A stretch of 64,000 nucleotides of DNA, from assembly GCA_964035015.1 (NCBI GenBank), contig OZ035998.1, forward strand, positions 14,954,458 to 15,018,457, in the 5' to 3' direction. Under the pieces are notes generated by a model. It was not told where the DNA came from and searched no databases. It saw only the letters and a program-made list of their open reading frames with translations. Positions 1 to 12,000 of this stretch are shown piece by piece (position 1 is the first letter of the stretch; every line of letters starts with the position of its first letter). Made by a program: the position numbers and the translations under genes. The stretch is from Corallium rubrum. Its lineage: Eukaryota > Cnidaria > Anthozoa > Scleralcyonacea > Coralliidae.

Positions 1-263
1 AGAACACTGTAAAAGGTTTAGAAGCTTAGGTTTTGCATTTGTTGGTACTATTTAGCAGTAAAACGTGTTATTTTGTAGTTTTTTTTAATTGATAAACTTG
101 CCTAAAATCACAACACTCGTAAAATGCAACGAAATCAGTCAATAACTTCATTATAAAACTATCTATAGATATAGTTGGTATTAAAGCATTTAAAATAAGT
201 CTTTACAAAGCCTTGAAGTATGTCGTTAACAATTTCGGACTGCATTTGCTTGTATTTCCCTTG

Positions 264-285
264 AGTGGCGGCGCCAGGGTACGAG

Positions 286-318
<33 letters not shown>

Positions 319-857
319 GGGGGTACAATGCGAGCGCCGAAGGCGCGAGCACTAGTGGGGTCCGGGGGCATGCTCCCTGGGAAAATGTTGAAATATAGAG
401 TCTCTGAAATGCCATTTCCTGCATTTTGGGAGAGATTTTACAAAATTTTGAAAATTATAAAACGTCATAAAAAACAGTAAAAACTACACATTTCAGTTCT
501 TTGTATGGGATATTTCATGGACAATTACTAGATACTGTCAAAAAATTAAGAGAGATATCTAACAGTGCCATTCTATTTCGAATCATCGATATTTAAAAAG
601 AAATAAAATCACAATAATTTTGAGGTGTTTTATTACTTGTCTTCATTCTTATATTCAAAAGTTTATTTAGGTAGGTTGCCTGCCCTTATGCCAGTAGTTC
701 CCATGAGCCAGATTTCAAATCTCAGTCAAAAACCTACACCCCCCCCCCCCCCCCCAAACGTTTCTCCTCGAATTTGGACGAATTGGAAAATCGACCTTGG
801 AGATAACTGGGGGGGGGGGGGACGTGTCCCCCCAGTCCTCCCCGTGGCGCCGCTACT
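264..857. mobile_element. Candidate nonautonomous DNA transposon, short TIRs
   Basis: The ends AGTGGCGGCGCCA (264) and TGGCGCCGCTACT (to 857) are imperfect inverted repeats. The interior contains a GT microsatellite, poly-C (about 738–756) and poly-G (about 810–821). No transposase is visible. The termini recall hAT-type CAGxGGCG ends, but no target duplication is clear. Confidence 0.35.
287..315. repeat. (GT)n microsatellite
   Basis: About 14 GT units followed directly by a G run. Confidence 0.9.
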
Positions 858-1126
858 GTTTCCCTTCTGTTTTTCGGTGGTTTCTCGGCTTTTCCGACTC
901 CCCCGGTAAACTCTTACTACTCTTAAGCCCGCATGGTACACTGGACATGGAGTACCAATATGGCCGCCAGTGGCTTGAAAATCTTTACTGCTGGCCATAA
1001 ACGATGAGTAACCCAGTTGTATAGAGATCAGTGAGGGAAACGGAGGACATTGCAGGAGCGGTATGACCACTCACGTTACAAAGACAACACCTTAAAATCC
1101 CTCTCGTCATTTTTTGGCAGATCTTT

Positions 1127-1337
1127 CTATTCACAAATTCCCTCGGCAAGTCTCTTTACCATTTGTTCAATCTGAGAAGACGTCATGTATTCCGACGCCT
1201 CGATGGCGTTCGTTATGAGAATGGTGTGATTGAGTGCGTGAGATTTAATCCAAGTTCTACCATTCATTCCAATCGAACATTCAAATGAAAAATATTTGCC
1301 AAGAGCTTTCTGCACACAGCTATCCGGATTAAGCAGT
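1127..1337 (-). CDS. EXOSC3: EXOSC3 exon 4 (KH domain, stop)
   Basis: Residues 174–243, starting LLNPDSC and containing GMNG. It ends AEGICE and a TAG stop at 1127–1129. The acceptor is tcgtttag. Confidence 0.92.
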
Positions 1338-4300
1338 CTAAACGAAAATATCAAAAATACAACTATAAAAAATAAATATTTTTTAGAAAAAAGATCACAT
1401 TTAAAAAACAAGACGCATGGGTCAGGCGTTCATTCATAGTTCACTCAATTATAATTAACACGAGGGTAACAACGAGCGGTCGAGGGGCCACAAAACATAC
1501 TGTTTCCCGAAGGTCCGAGTCAATGAGTATTTTAGTATATACCAAGTGTCAAAGAAAACAAAAAAAATTATTTTTATCTTTATTTGTCTTTATCTTTGAG
1601 TAAACAAGACACGTGGGTCAGGTGTTCACGCGGGCTACTGAGAAAATGTGGAGGTCTCTATAGCGCGTGAGCAAAGAGGTGGGAGTGGGCCGAGGAAGAT
1701 CAGATCGAAGGCTGAATGTGGTGCATACTTCACATTGGTGAACAGGATTATCCTGATTTATCAAAGTGTCTAGAATTTAGGTGATCCTGAAGCCTAGGGG
1801 ACTTCTCTGTCCCCACATGTGGGGACTAAAATTCATTTGTCTGAGGTGCCCAAACTTCACGTGTGTAGGCCAGGTACAGATGCACAAGCAAATATGCAAT
1901 AGGTGACTAGTAAAAAATACCCACACCCTACGTCTATGCAATCTTCATACAACATGAATCCTGATTCCATGTGTTTGCTTTAGAGCATGTTGGGAAGGCT
2001 GTAGCCTGTAGGTGAATGTCAGTCACTGTAATTTCTCAACAGATTTTGGTACCATCAGCATATAATACACACTTGGCTGTTGATGTTATAATGGCTGAAA
2101 TGTCATTAAAGTATTACTGTATGTATATGAGGAACATGACTGGTTCAAAGTTATTTTTATGATGAATATATTTTTACACAATCTATGCATCAAAATTTAT
2201 ATCAAAGTGAACGTCAAGATATGGATAACATGCTTGTGACAAAATTACATACTCTACGTTCAAAGCACTTACAACATTGAATATAAATCCTAATGGATCA
2301 ATATTAAAAGCTACTGTCCATCACCCATCTCAAACCCAAGACAAGCAACAGTTGGTAAAAACACAAATGGCACATAGAACATACATGTGTATACAAGCTA
2401 CCTACTCAGCATAAAAATATAAAACTCGTTTTGTAATAAAGCACAATACTGTTAATGTCAACAAACTGTTTCCTCAAAGTCTGTCATCTTCATGAATGTT
2501 CCTTGTGTTCTCACATCTTGGATTTTGTAAGCCAAGTGGAAAACCTATGAACATCGCACTGCAGCGCCAATATAAAGATCCAGAATGTTAGCGTTTTGAT
2601 CCTCATACCGAGTGCCACTTGGATGCAACAGCTTCGGCCAGCTTTACTTTTGACGAAATTGTTGGTGGGTTTTCCAGGTAAGTTGCTTATATGGTTGATC
2701 AGTGATGTGCTTGATACAACCACAGAATAGGACATAACTGTCGATGAATTTTCACTGAAGTGATCGAACACTCGAAGTCTAGGCTCCATTTATGGGAGGT
2801 ATTGCGCAATTTTTCAATTTTGTGTGGCGAAAAAAAATAAAAATAAAAACAAACGCAGCCGAAACCTAGACTCGTGCTACCACAGGTAGTCCGAGTAATT
2901 ATCTATTTTATCGCTGCCTCGGCTAGCGAACCTGTTTTTGCTCCATAAGTTGAGGATTTTATTATTCACTGGTCCATAACATATTATTCACCGCTCAGAG
3001 CTGTTGCCGGGAGACAGTGGAATTTCATCACTATCACGTGATGCCCTCTCGCCCAATTAGACGTAAGAAAACACGAACTTTGACACTTGGTATATAATAA
3101 TGACTTATATCTCACCGCATCTTAATTACTTATTTTTTTCATTCAGTCTAAGGACCGTGATTGATACCTCTCAACCTCTCATACGCTAACAGTTTGCCTG
3201 ACAGCAAGAGTGGTCACTTACTGGAGGTTCCACGGCAGTTCTATTAATTACATACAAGGTCTTACTTTCTGGTTAGTCCCAGTGAATGAGTAAACAAAAA
3301 TCCGTCTTTCAAAGGACCCATTCCATTTGCTTTATCATTGGTATCCGTGCAAACTAGTTCAGCTTCCATATCCTTGTTAGCCACAGACAAACGGCCATAC
3401 ACCAAATCACCAATCTACAAAAAATATTTTTTTGCTACATAAAAGGTGCATAAATATAGCAATAACTAGAGGGCACTCAGAAACTGCATACCTCCACCAG
3501 CGGGTTATTAGACAGAATAGGAGACAGACTAACAGACAGACACACAGACAGACTAAAGGCCGTCTTTCCATTCAGCTTTTTTCCATCTGCAATTGACTTT
3601 TTGTGATCGATTTTCTAATACCGTATTTTACCGCTTAAGCGCCCCCTCCCCGGACCATAATTTTCGCCAAAAGAAGAGGTGGGCGCTTACGCGAGCAATT
3701 GGCACTTACGCGGGCATCTGGGTGCTAAACGCGCAGAGACTGGGACCAATGAGCACAGAAATTCAAAATGGCGCGCATCTAAACGTAAACGAAACTGTAT
3801 TTAAAACATTTCAATTTTGCCACTCACACATTAAAATTATCAAAAATAATTGCTTAAAACACAAAAAATAAGGAAATTTATTGTTGAGAAGCAAACAAGT
3901 TCTTTGTGAAAACACAAATAGTACAACGTTTGAAAATTTCGGCAGTTTCCAAGTGGAATACCAGGTTTCTGAATTTGGTATCCCTCCTTGAAATCTGGTA
4001 TCCCACTTTTGAATACTAAACATCTGAACTTGCAATATCTAAAATTAACTATAACAGTTTGTGACAGTGCCTGCAGTTATGTTACGTTCTAAGACGTTAC
4101 GCTACATTGTAAGCCGTTACGCTACATAATACACTACGCTACATTCTAAGACATTGCGCTACATTCTAAGATGTCACACTACATTCTAAGACGCCACGCT
4201 CTATATACAGTAAGACGTTACGCTACGTCAGTTATAAGACTTTACGCTACGTTATAAAACGTTACGTTACATTGTAAGACATTACGTTACATTGTAAGAC

Positions 4301-7300
4301 GTTACTCCAGATTCTGTGGCTGTGCGCTATTGAAAATTTTTATTGTATCTTGTTGGATACTGAAGTTAAAACTTCTAGTATCCAAAACGCAAATCTAGTA
4401 TCCCGTGGATATCGGGATACCGCAAACTTCAAGCCCTGAACGTGCAAGTCAAATTTTAATAATACACTTAAACAAACTTTTAGTCCAAAAAGGGGGGTGG
4501 GCGCTTTCCCAAACATGGGCGCTTAACCGGTCAAATACGGTAATACTAACCTTAACTCATATCTGTCGAAAATTGTCGAAGCACACAATCGCAAAAAAAA
4601 AAGTACAAATGCTTTCTACTTTTCCTGAAATATCGCGCTTGTGGTGATCAAATCTGCTTCTATCTTTTTTAAGGGAGCAGAATTTGACAATTAACAGTGG
4701 TGAACAACAACAAGACAACAATGTCGATTATCTCAATGGTACAGTAGTTTTCCACTTTAGCATGCAAATGACGAAATAATAACCTTCAATTGATTGCAGC
4801 CATGTTTGTTTTAAGAATCATCAATTTCTAAATACTTCCTATTAATTTACGAAAGGAAATCCAAGACATACAACAAATCAATTGCAAAATGCAATTGCAA
4901 AAAGTCGATCGCATGAGGAAAAAAGTTGAGTGGAAATCCGGAAAAACACTAACAGACAGACTAATAGACAAACTAACAAACAAACATGGTGAAAACATAA
5001 CATCTTGGGTAATACAGTAATAATTAAACAAATTGTTGCAAAATTGATATTCGCATTAGCATGTTTAATGCACAGAATTTAACAAAAGTTAGCTACCTTG
5101 AGTATGGGCTTATTCTTCTTTGTGGCTCCTTCAAAAGCCAAAAATGGCAATGATGCAGGCATACTGCTTCCAATGTCAACTTTATAACTCTCACCACCTT
5201 TGTTCATAATTATTCCAATAACTCTCTCATTTTTCACTGGTATATACTGAAATGATTGAAAGCCAAAATTTATTTTAATAATCTATTAAATGTAAAATGT
5301 AAATTAAAATAGACTTTAGAACTGAAGTTTAAGTAAATTTGGGACATACAGTATTCGTTAAAATCTTCACAGTTATTTTAGTACTGTATGTTGTCAACAT
5401 TGTAAAACTATAAGTAATATTTGGCATTTCACTCGATTAAACTGGGTAGACTAGGTAAATGTGTTGAAAGAAAATTTCAAGTGTAGAATATATACATTAT
5501 ACTGTAAGAGCAAACTGGGACCAGTTGGAAAAAATGCAACATCAAGGCCTTCTGGCTTTTTCTGGCTAGGAATTGAACCCATGACCCCAGTGATGGTAGT
5601 GCAGTGCTCTCACTAGCCTGCGAGCCGACTCTCCTTTGGGGGATTGGGGAGAGGAGAAGGAGAGCCTGCACTTGTAGTATCGTTTTTTGAGTAGTAGCAT
5701 TCCAAATTGAGACACAGTTTACTGATTGGACGAGATGCTGAATGTTGACATACAACCATATGTTAATAGACTGCTGGTAATTTGTAAAATATTAAGGGCA
5801 TTTGTGTCTGAAAGATATTTCCATCAGGAAAATATTTTTAATATCTTTGATCATTTATCAAAGGTTGTACAGTATGAACCATATTAAAATCATATTATTA
5901 AGATAGACCCAGATCGATAGACCCGATCGATAGATATTTCATTAGTGTATTAGTCTGGTGAGGAAGCAAAACCGTTTTCTTTGTTTACATTGCATGTCTG
6001 GTTTGTGATTGGTCACTTTTGACAACCCATTAGAAGGGGCAGCATTCAAATTTGATAGCTATGCGTGCAGGCTCTATTTCACCTCCCACTAGCTCCTACC
6101 CAAGAGCTGGCTCGCAGGCTCTTGACCAGGTCACAAGTTCTGTATATATATATATATATATCATGTGGTAATGCAGAGAGTAGAATTGGGTATATTACAA
6201 GTAATATTTGGCATTTCACTCAATTAAACTGCCAATAGATTAGGTAATTTTGGTGAAGGAAAATGTCGAGTGTAGATTATATACATTATAAAACTACATA
6301 TTGTTAACTGTCACATGCAATTCATTCTTCGCTGTGGCTATTTGTCTGACAGCGAATCTCAACGTCGAAACACTATGGACCACTTGCACATGATGTCAAA
6401 CCGGTTCATTTGGAGGACAACTTGATGTTCAACAGATCGAATAATCAATGAAACTACTATTATAAACATTTTTCCTCCACCAGGAGAATAAGTGCAAGTG
6501 ATCTATTAATCTAACATTATACTTTATAGGGTTAAGTACCTGTAAACTTGGATTCGAGATGCATACTTTCTTAAGGTTTTGTAATGTCAAACAAATAGTA
6601 TTTAGACATTGGAATATGGTATCAGATGAGCACCATCGGATAAAATAATGGCATTTGTTGTTTACAGAGTAACATATCTGGCAGATATCCTTTGTTGTTT
6701 ATATACAAACAAACACAACCTTTCCTATGCATACTAAAACAAAATCTTATAAGTTTCGGATGTCACATAATTGGTGGTTTGCCATCAATCCCTCAAGATT
6801 TAGAAGTAAAGATACAGTGGCCATGTTAGAGGAAAACATACTCCAAATACAATAGCTGCTAATGAATTATTACTCAGGCTACTGTGGTAGCCGAGTCTAG
6901 GTTTCGTGATTCTTATTATTTTTTTGCGACGTGTTATTAGTCTTCCACGCAGCCGCTGGTGATATTGACCAATAAGCTTTGCAAAACTGAGGCATGTGAC
7001 TAACTGACCATATGCTTGCTGATATGCATGTGACCAGTGCCAGTGCCTTCTTTCTTTTCAACTGAGTGAGTGAGTGAGCTTTCTTGTCTCGGATGTGTTT
7101 TGTTTGTTCACAGACATAGTTATTGGGCAGTAATGTCACTGGCAAGTATCTTGATATTATTATATACACTTACAATCGCACACACCATTCATTAAATGAA
7201 CTTGCAGGTGACACTTTCTGGTAAACATGAAGCTGTGTAATTAAAGGCGAAGAGACTTGACATATTGACCGCTGTTTCTTTCTTTGCTTTCCTGATGTCT

Positions 7301-8180
7301 GATCACTCGTCTCAGATGTGTTTTGTGTGTTCAGACATAGTTATTGGTCAGTAATGTTGCTGGCAAGTATCTTGATATTATATACACTTACAATCGCACA
7401 TGCCACTGATAGTTGTGTTGATATTTAATACCTGGAGACTCGACATTAATAAATACAGGCAATCGTGTTTTGTTATTGTAAATTGTGTTTTCTATCGGAG
7501 AATTGGATTGTGTTTTGACTTTTGACTTTTGTCTGTGACCAATGTGTTTAATACACTTTAGACCTTAGCACTGCATGGCACTGTGATTTTGCAGTAGCCT
7601 GAGTGAACGCCTGACCAGGCGTCTTATTTTGTTAAAGTTCCTCCAACATGGCCACCATGACATCATGTGCAACCCAAGAATATCAAAAATGATCGATTTC
7701 CGTTATCCACCTCAGCCTTCATCTTCGGCAGATAACACAAACCTCGGCCTAATTAATAATTCTTGATATCATGCTCAACCTCATCCAATATTTACACTGA
7801 AATAAAGTTAAATATAAAGTCATGATGACTTGTGGCAAGAAATACCGGTATAAAAAGCAGCAAGTTTAAAGATATACTTTACTTAGGAATAGTCTACTAA
7901 AGCAACAAACACCCTAAGAAGATTAAATAAAACGAAACAGACTGTTTCTTTGACAAACCCTCTTCTGATCTGTGTCCACCCAGTACATACTCTTGTCTTT
8001 TTCCCTCAATACTCCACATTTGTAAGCCACGATATCTTCTTTGTCAATTTTCAATCCAGGCCCAAGCTTTAACTTGCGTTTTCTCTCTTTATCTTTCTCT
8101 GGGTTTGTCTTTTTACCCACAATATCTCCTGGCATTACAATTTGATTTACAAAACTAAAATCACACAAATGGTCCGCCAT
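1127..8180 (-). CDS. EXOSC3: Exosome complex component RRP40 (EXOSC3), four exons
   Basis: Cap subunit of the RNA exosome, which binds RNA at the top of the 3'-5' degradation and processing complex in nucleus and cytoplasm. Exons on the minus strand are 8180–7959, 5246–5097, 3414–3266 and 1337–1127, with phases 0, 0 and 2. Together they give 732 nt and 243 aa, a little shorter than the human protein (about 275 aa). I see the S1-domain region (residues about 75–150, with the run [10 protein letters not shown] and then GDLVYGR) and the C-terminal KH domain with its GxNG signature (GMNG, residues 197–200), followed by the conserved RTWIKS and [10 protein letters not shown] stretches. The start was chosen at 8180 because the context AAGATGGCGG is a strong Kozak match and homology begins just after it; an upstream in-frame ATG at 8276 would add 32 unconserved residues. 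Introns are large and filled with repeats. The gene lies head-to-head with the RSPH1-like gene. Confidence 0.92.
1536..3096. mobile_element. Candidate 1.56-kb TIR element in EXOSC3 intron 3
   Basis: TATATACCAAGTGTCAAAG at 1536–1554 is repeated as its exact reverse complement at 3078–3096. The pair sits inside the last EXOSC3 intron (1338–3265). No transposase-like frame is seen inside. The 19-bp perfect match and intronic position suggest a nonautonomous insertion. Confidence 0.45.
3266..3414 (-). CDS. EXOSC3: EXOSC3 exon 3
   Basis: Residues 125–174, from [17 protein letters not shown] to HSLGLTRK. The acceptor is tttgtag and the donor AA|gtaaga; it leaves phase 2. Confidence 0.92.
3455..3556. 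repeat. Dispersed repeat with GACAGACA-rich tail, copy 1
   Basis: It contains 'aaactgcatacctcc…agcgggttattaga' followed by GACAGACA-type simple sequence. The same core recurs near 12970–13015 with a similar GACAGACAGACAAAC run at 13245–13260. It is probably a SINE or LINE 3' end. Confidence 0.45.
3619..4542. mobile_element. TACCGTATTT-type TIR element
   Basis: The ends are TACCGTATTTTACCGCTTAA at the left and a matching inverted end finishing in AAATACGGTA at the right, next to GCGCCC/GGGCGC runs. This is the same family as the nested copy at 19280–19678 and a fragment near 46420–46497. It lies in EXOSC3 intron 2 and carries an internal minisatellite. No coding capacity is seen. Confidence 0.6.
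4078..4312. repeat. Diverged minisatellite, unit about 19–24 bp
   Basis: About ten imperfect copies of a unit close to 'gacgttacgctacattctaa'. It lies within the TIR element in EXOSC3 intron 2. Confidence 0.7.
5097..5246 (-). CDS. EXOSC3: EXOSC3 exon 2 (S1 domain)
   Basis: Residues 75–124, from [11 protein letters not shown] to NKPILK. The acceptor is tttcag and the donor AAG|gtagct; both boundaries are phase 0. It aligns without gaps to the S1 region of animal EXOSC3. Confidence 0.92.
5568..5615 (-). repeat. tRNA-like SINE fragment
   Basis: On the minus strand it reads as a tRNA-like A-box region (TAGTGAGAGCACTGCAC) followed by a B-box-like GGGTTCAATTCC. There is no complete cloverleaf, so it is better read as SINE-derived than as a tRNA gene. 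Confidence 0.4.
6142..6160. repeat. (AT)n microsatellite
   Basis: A short alternating AT run in EXOSC3 intron 1. Confidence 0.8.
7087..7405. repeat. Local direct duplication
   Basis: About 95 bp at 7087–7185 (from 'tctcggatgtgttttg' to 'acttacaatcgcac') recurs at 7313–7405 with a few substitutions and short deletions. It is a tandem-like duplication inside the intron. Confidence 0.7.
7959..8180 (-). CDS. EXOSC3: EXOSC3 exon 1
   Basis: Residues 1–74, ending in the family motif YWVDTDQKR. The donor is AGG|gtttgt, phase 0. A basic KERKRKLK stretch lies in the N-terminal third. Confidence 0.9.
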
Positions 8181-8879
8181 CTTGGGTAGCCTGCGTGGCC
8201 GGGCATGCGGGCGGGAGAAATGAACGCCTGCAATGCACGTACCGCTGCGTGGAGCGCATGTGAAACGTTTGCGCATGCGTGAAGTGGGAAATATTCTAAA
8301 TAACGCAACGAAACGGACTTGTCAAGTTTGCGTCATGTTAAAATGAATGGACCACGTGATCTTTCGTTTTGAAAAATCTGATTGACTGATGTCCAAAGTT
8401 GTCCGAAGTTTTGGATGCCCAAAGTTTTGCGAGAGCCAATTAAATCTCTCAACGCGTTATCCACGCACTTCGTGTGGAAAGGTCTGTTAGGCTTGGTTTA
8501 TACACTTTTATAAATAGGACTGTGGCAGGCATTCTTTTCTCCTCCCGCGTCCCAAACAGAACGCCGACCACGCAGGCTAATCATGGTGACATAAATGAGC
8601 TATACCCCGAGCGAGTAGTTCCAGATCTGAATCAAAGCCAGTCTGGTGTGAATTACGCAACTGGTAAATCATATGCCAGACAAACCTCAGTTCGAATTAT
8701 CTAGTCTGAGTCCGCTAATGTAAACGCTTATATGTGTTTACTGGTAAAAATTTGCGCGCGCATGCGCAAGCTCTTCGCAGCAGTTTTCCGCGCGAATTTA
8801 CGGGTCACTTAATTAAATACTGACGTAAAGACGCGTTAATTAATTGATGACGTAACAGAGAATTACTGATTCTACAAAC
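8181..8879. promoter_or_regulatory. Head-to-head intergenic region, probable bidirectional promoter
   Basis: About 700 bp separates the EXOSC3 ATG (minus, 8180) from the RSPH1-like ATG (plus, 8880). The region is rich in CpG and 'gcgcatgcg'-type words near both ends (about 8195–8280 and 8751–8800), unlike the AT-rich surroundings. I see no convincing TATA box. Dual promoter function is inferred from the layout. Confidence 0.5.
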
Positions 8880-9082
8880 ATGTCTGACTTCGATAGCATT
8901 GACGGAGATGTAATAGAAGTAGGAAGATCGCACATTGGAACATTCAGTGGAGAACGAAATGAACATGGACAACGGCATGGGCATGGTGAAGCTCTTCATT
9001 CAAATGGAGATAAATATGTAGGAGAATACAAAACAGGAAAACGCCACGGCTTAGGAAAATACACGTTCAAGAATGGAACAAG
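8880..9082 (+). CDS. RSPH1: RSPH1-like exon 1
   Basis: Residues 1–67 plus two bases of R68, ending in KNGTR. The donor is AG|gtaact. The ATG is the first in-frame start before homology. Confidence 0.88.
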
Positions 9083-12000
9083 GTAACTGTCGTGATGTTT
9101 TTGTTCTAATGGAACAAAAGAAATGTTTATTAAGATCAAGTAGTTGAAAGTCAGAAAATAGCAGAACAAAGTTGTAAAAAATAGAATTCTTCTTAATTTT
9201 GCCACTGGTAATCCGTGACAAAATAATAAGCGGGTCGAATTTTTTGTTACTATTTTTAATTATGAGAAAATAGCGAAAACCGTACTGTAAAGCCCAGAGG
9301 CGCTGGATCTATCCCTGCGGCCGCAAGAATTTTCAAATCTTCTTTTCTCTTGTCGGAAGGACCCTTAGCTTCTATCTCCGCAGCCGCTACGACACTAGGG
9401 ACTTTAAGCAAACACAACGACTACGACTACGGCAACATGTTTGAACAATAGAATTTCATGTCATATACAAAGAGCTTTTGCAAATAACGGTCCCAAGAGT
9501 AATTTTCATGCCGTCGCGACTCTGTTGACAACGTAGAAAAATCATTTTTACGTTGTAAAGACAACGTGGAACCTGAGTCACTACAGAAGCCTTGGAAAGG
9601 CTTAACCTTACTCTCGCGGATAACAGATTGAACAAGTGTTTTTCTTCAAGAGTTTAAGAACAAAACGAGCCTGTGCGATTATGTATCTTGAAATTTGGAT
9701 GTATAAAAACACCGTCATTTAATACCACTCTGAAACTTTCCACCGTAGCCGTAGTCCGTTGTCTGAAGCTTAAAGTCCCTATTGTTGCGTCCCACTGAAA
9801 ACCGGGCTTTACGTTTGCTCACAAAATAATTCAATAAATTAACAGATTTGTTATAAATGCAAAAAATTAATTTGAACTTAACTACATAAATTCTACGTTT
9901 TTATTACATATTATACGTAAGCAAAGTTAACTTGCATCTATCGAAAACATGATCAATTAAACAAGATTTGCATGTAGTACAAAAACGTCAGCAAATTCAT
10001 TTGCAAACTTTGCAAATATTTGTGCAAAGTTTGAACTTTGCAACAAATTTGCAATGACTTTGCACCGGCGGCTCTATGGCAATTGCCTGTTTGCACCGGT
10101 TGCAACGTTGACGGAATTTCCAACTTTGCATATGTGCAAATTTGGGAAAACGCGTGCATACTTTATTTTTGCAACAACTTTGTCATTAAATTTGCAAACG
10201 TGCAAATCAATTTTTTCGTCCCGTGTAGTGGTACGGCCGCAGAATACTTGAAATTCGAGTTCACAAAAAGTCGGGCCGGCTTTTAGCGAATAAGTCACAA
10301 ACGAAGAATATTATCACGCAAAATATATCAAGAATACCTTGAGATGAGAGGATATTCAATTTTTCAAACCCTTAACCCTTTCCCGTCGATTAATTTTCCC
10401 CGCCCGTGCAGGGGCGTAGGAAGATGTGAAATATGGGGGGGGGGGGATTTTTGGTGTCAGCAAAACGTTAAAATTAATATTTACACTGACTTTATTGTTA
10501 CCAATACTAAGGACAATATAGTTTTCTTTTAAAACTAGATGCATGGTATAATATTGCTTAATCGATCCTCTGTTAGCACGCAAACTGACTAATAAATAGC
10601 CAACCTCTTAGTGTTGTACCTAGTCTCTTTTTTCGGCTAATAGAATGAAACATTAAACTACTTTCTGCCTCAAACACTTAATAGCTCTAGAAACACGTCA
10701 TAATGATGTTGAAGGAGTTAAACCACAGCAGACTAAACAGTTGAGTTTTTGAAGGGGGGCTGAAAGATATTCCGGCCCATCCACATAAAATGTGCGGGAG
10801 AGGGGGGCGGATCCCGCTTCTTACGCCACTGTGCGCGTGAGAAGTAATATCGTCTAGCGTACGTTCAAGTCAGATTAAAATAGTCTGGCGTTAGCCAGAG
10901 TAAAATAGTCTAGCGTTAGCCAGAGTAAAATATTCTAGCGTTAGCCAGAGTAAAATAGTTTAGCGTTAGCCAGGGTAAAATAGTCTAGCTAGCGTTAGCC
11001 AGGGTAAAATAGTCTAGCGTTAGCCAGAGTAAAATAATCTAGCGTTAGCCAGAGTAAAATAGTCTAGCGTTAGCCAGGGTAAAATAGTCTAGCGTTAGCC
11101 AGAGTAAAATACATAAGAATTGAGACAGGCAGGTTCCGCCCAGAAAGATGCTATAAAGTCTGGTGTTCTTTTGCGCGCTTTGGCAAAACAATTAACCTTT
11201 TCCTATCGCGAAAGTTACCCAAATTTCGAGCTTCCTGAAATAGCGGGTTTTCGCCATTTTCACAGCATTAATAATTTGCATTAAAGTGCGTATGGAGCGA
11301 AAATTAAGTCAGTCTTATTTGAAAGAACACTTAACTTAAGTGTTCTTTCAAATAAGACAAACTTAATTTTCGTTTCATACTTTCGAAGTTTTTCGTTTCC
11401 TTGCTTCGTTCTTGATATATTTCAGTTGTTTGATATGCAAAAATTAAACATTTTGACGTCACATGTGCATAATGAGTTATCGAAAAATGCTTTACATCTT
11501 TGCTATTATCAAACCAAATTAATGCGAAGGCAGCATGTGGGTGCATGTGTTTCGCCAAGACCACTAAACATGTAGATTTTGAAGTGATTATATTTGACAA
11601 TAACAAAGATATAATCTTTTTTCGACTTTAAAACTCATTATGCACGTGTGACGTGCAACAGTCTATCATTTTAAGAGTTCTTTCAAATAAGACAAACTTA
11701 ACTTTCGTTTCATAGGCACTTTAAAAGATTTGAACAAAAAATATCCGATATTCACATCCACGTTCACTATCTTGTCATGGGTTTTCGCTAGACAAATTAT
11801 CAAGCACATCAACTTTTTTCGAGTCGTGTCGCGTCGAGACACTGACAAATCATGATATTTTGCAATAGACGAGTTCAATAATTGTTTTATTATTGATAAA
11901 ATACTTTTAAATAGGCATACATGTATCTACTGCATCAGACTGCCCAGACTGACTCGGGATGTGATTGGAAAAACCTTCCGAAATTTGATTGGTCCCGAAT

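Larger units (their letters stand above)
1..1126. other. Region downstream of EXOSC3, repeats only
   Basis: No coding sequence is recognised here. It holds one candidate TIR element with a GT run and C/G homopolymers. Minus-strand AATAAA hexamers (TTTATT on the plus strand at 629–634 and 662–667) lie about 460–500 bp past the EXOSC3 stop and could serve as its poly(A) signals, but they are weak evidence. Confidence 0.4.
5247..7958. other. EXOSC3 intron 1
   Basis: 2.7 kb with no coding signal. It holds a tRNA-like SINE piece (5568–5615), an AT run (6142–6160), a dispersed repeat present twice (about 5400–5505 and 6197–6295; an inverted relative lies near 16935–17030), and a local duplication (7087–7405). 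A fragment near 6770–6860 reappears in inverted orientation near 35585–35710. Confidence 0.6.

Noticed and set aside
8181..8276. Upstream start for EXOSC3 at 8276
   Set aside because: The extra 32 residues are arginine-rich and unlike the family; the ATG at 8180 has a better Kozak context and sits where homology begins.
10884..11110. CRISPR-like array of regularly spaced repeats
   Set aside because: The whole 25-bp unit repeats with no unique spacers, and the genome is eukaryotic. It is a minisatellite.
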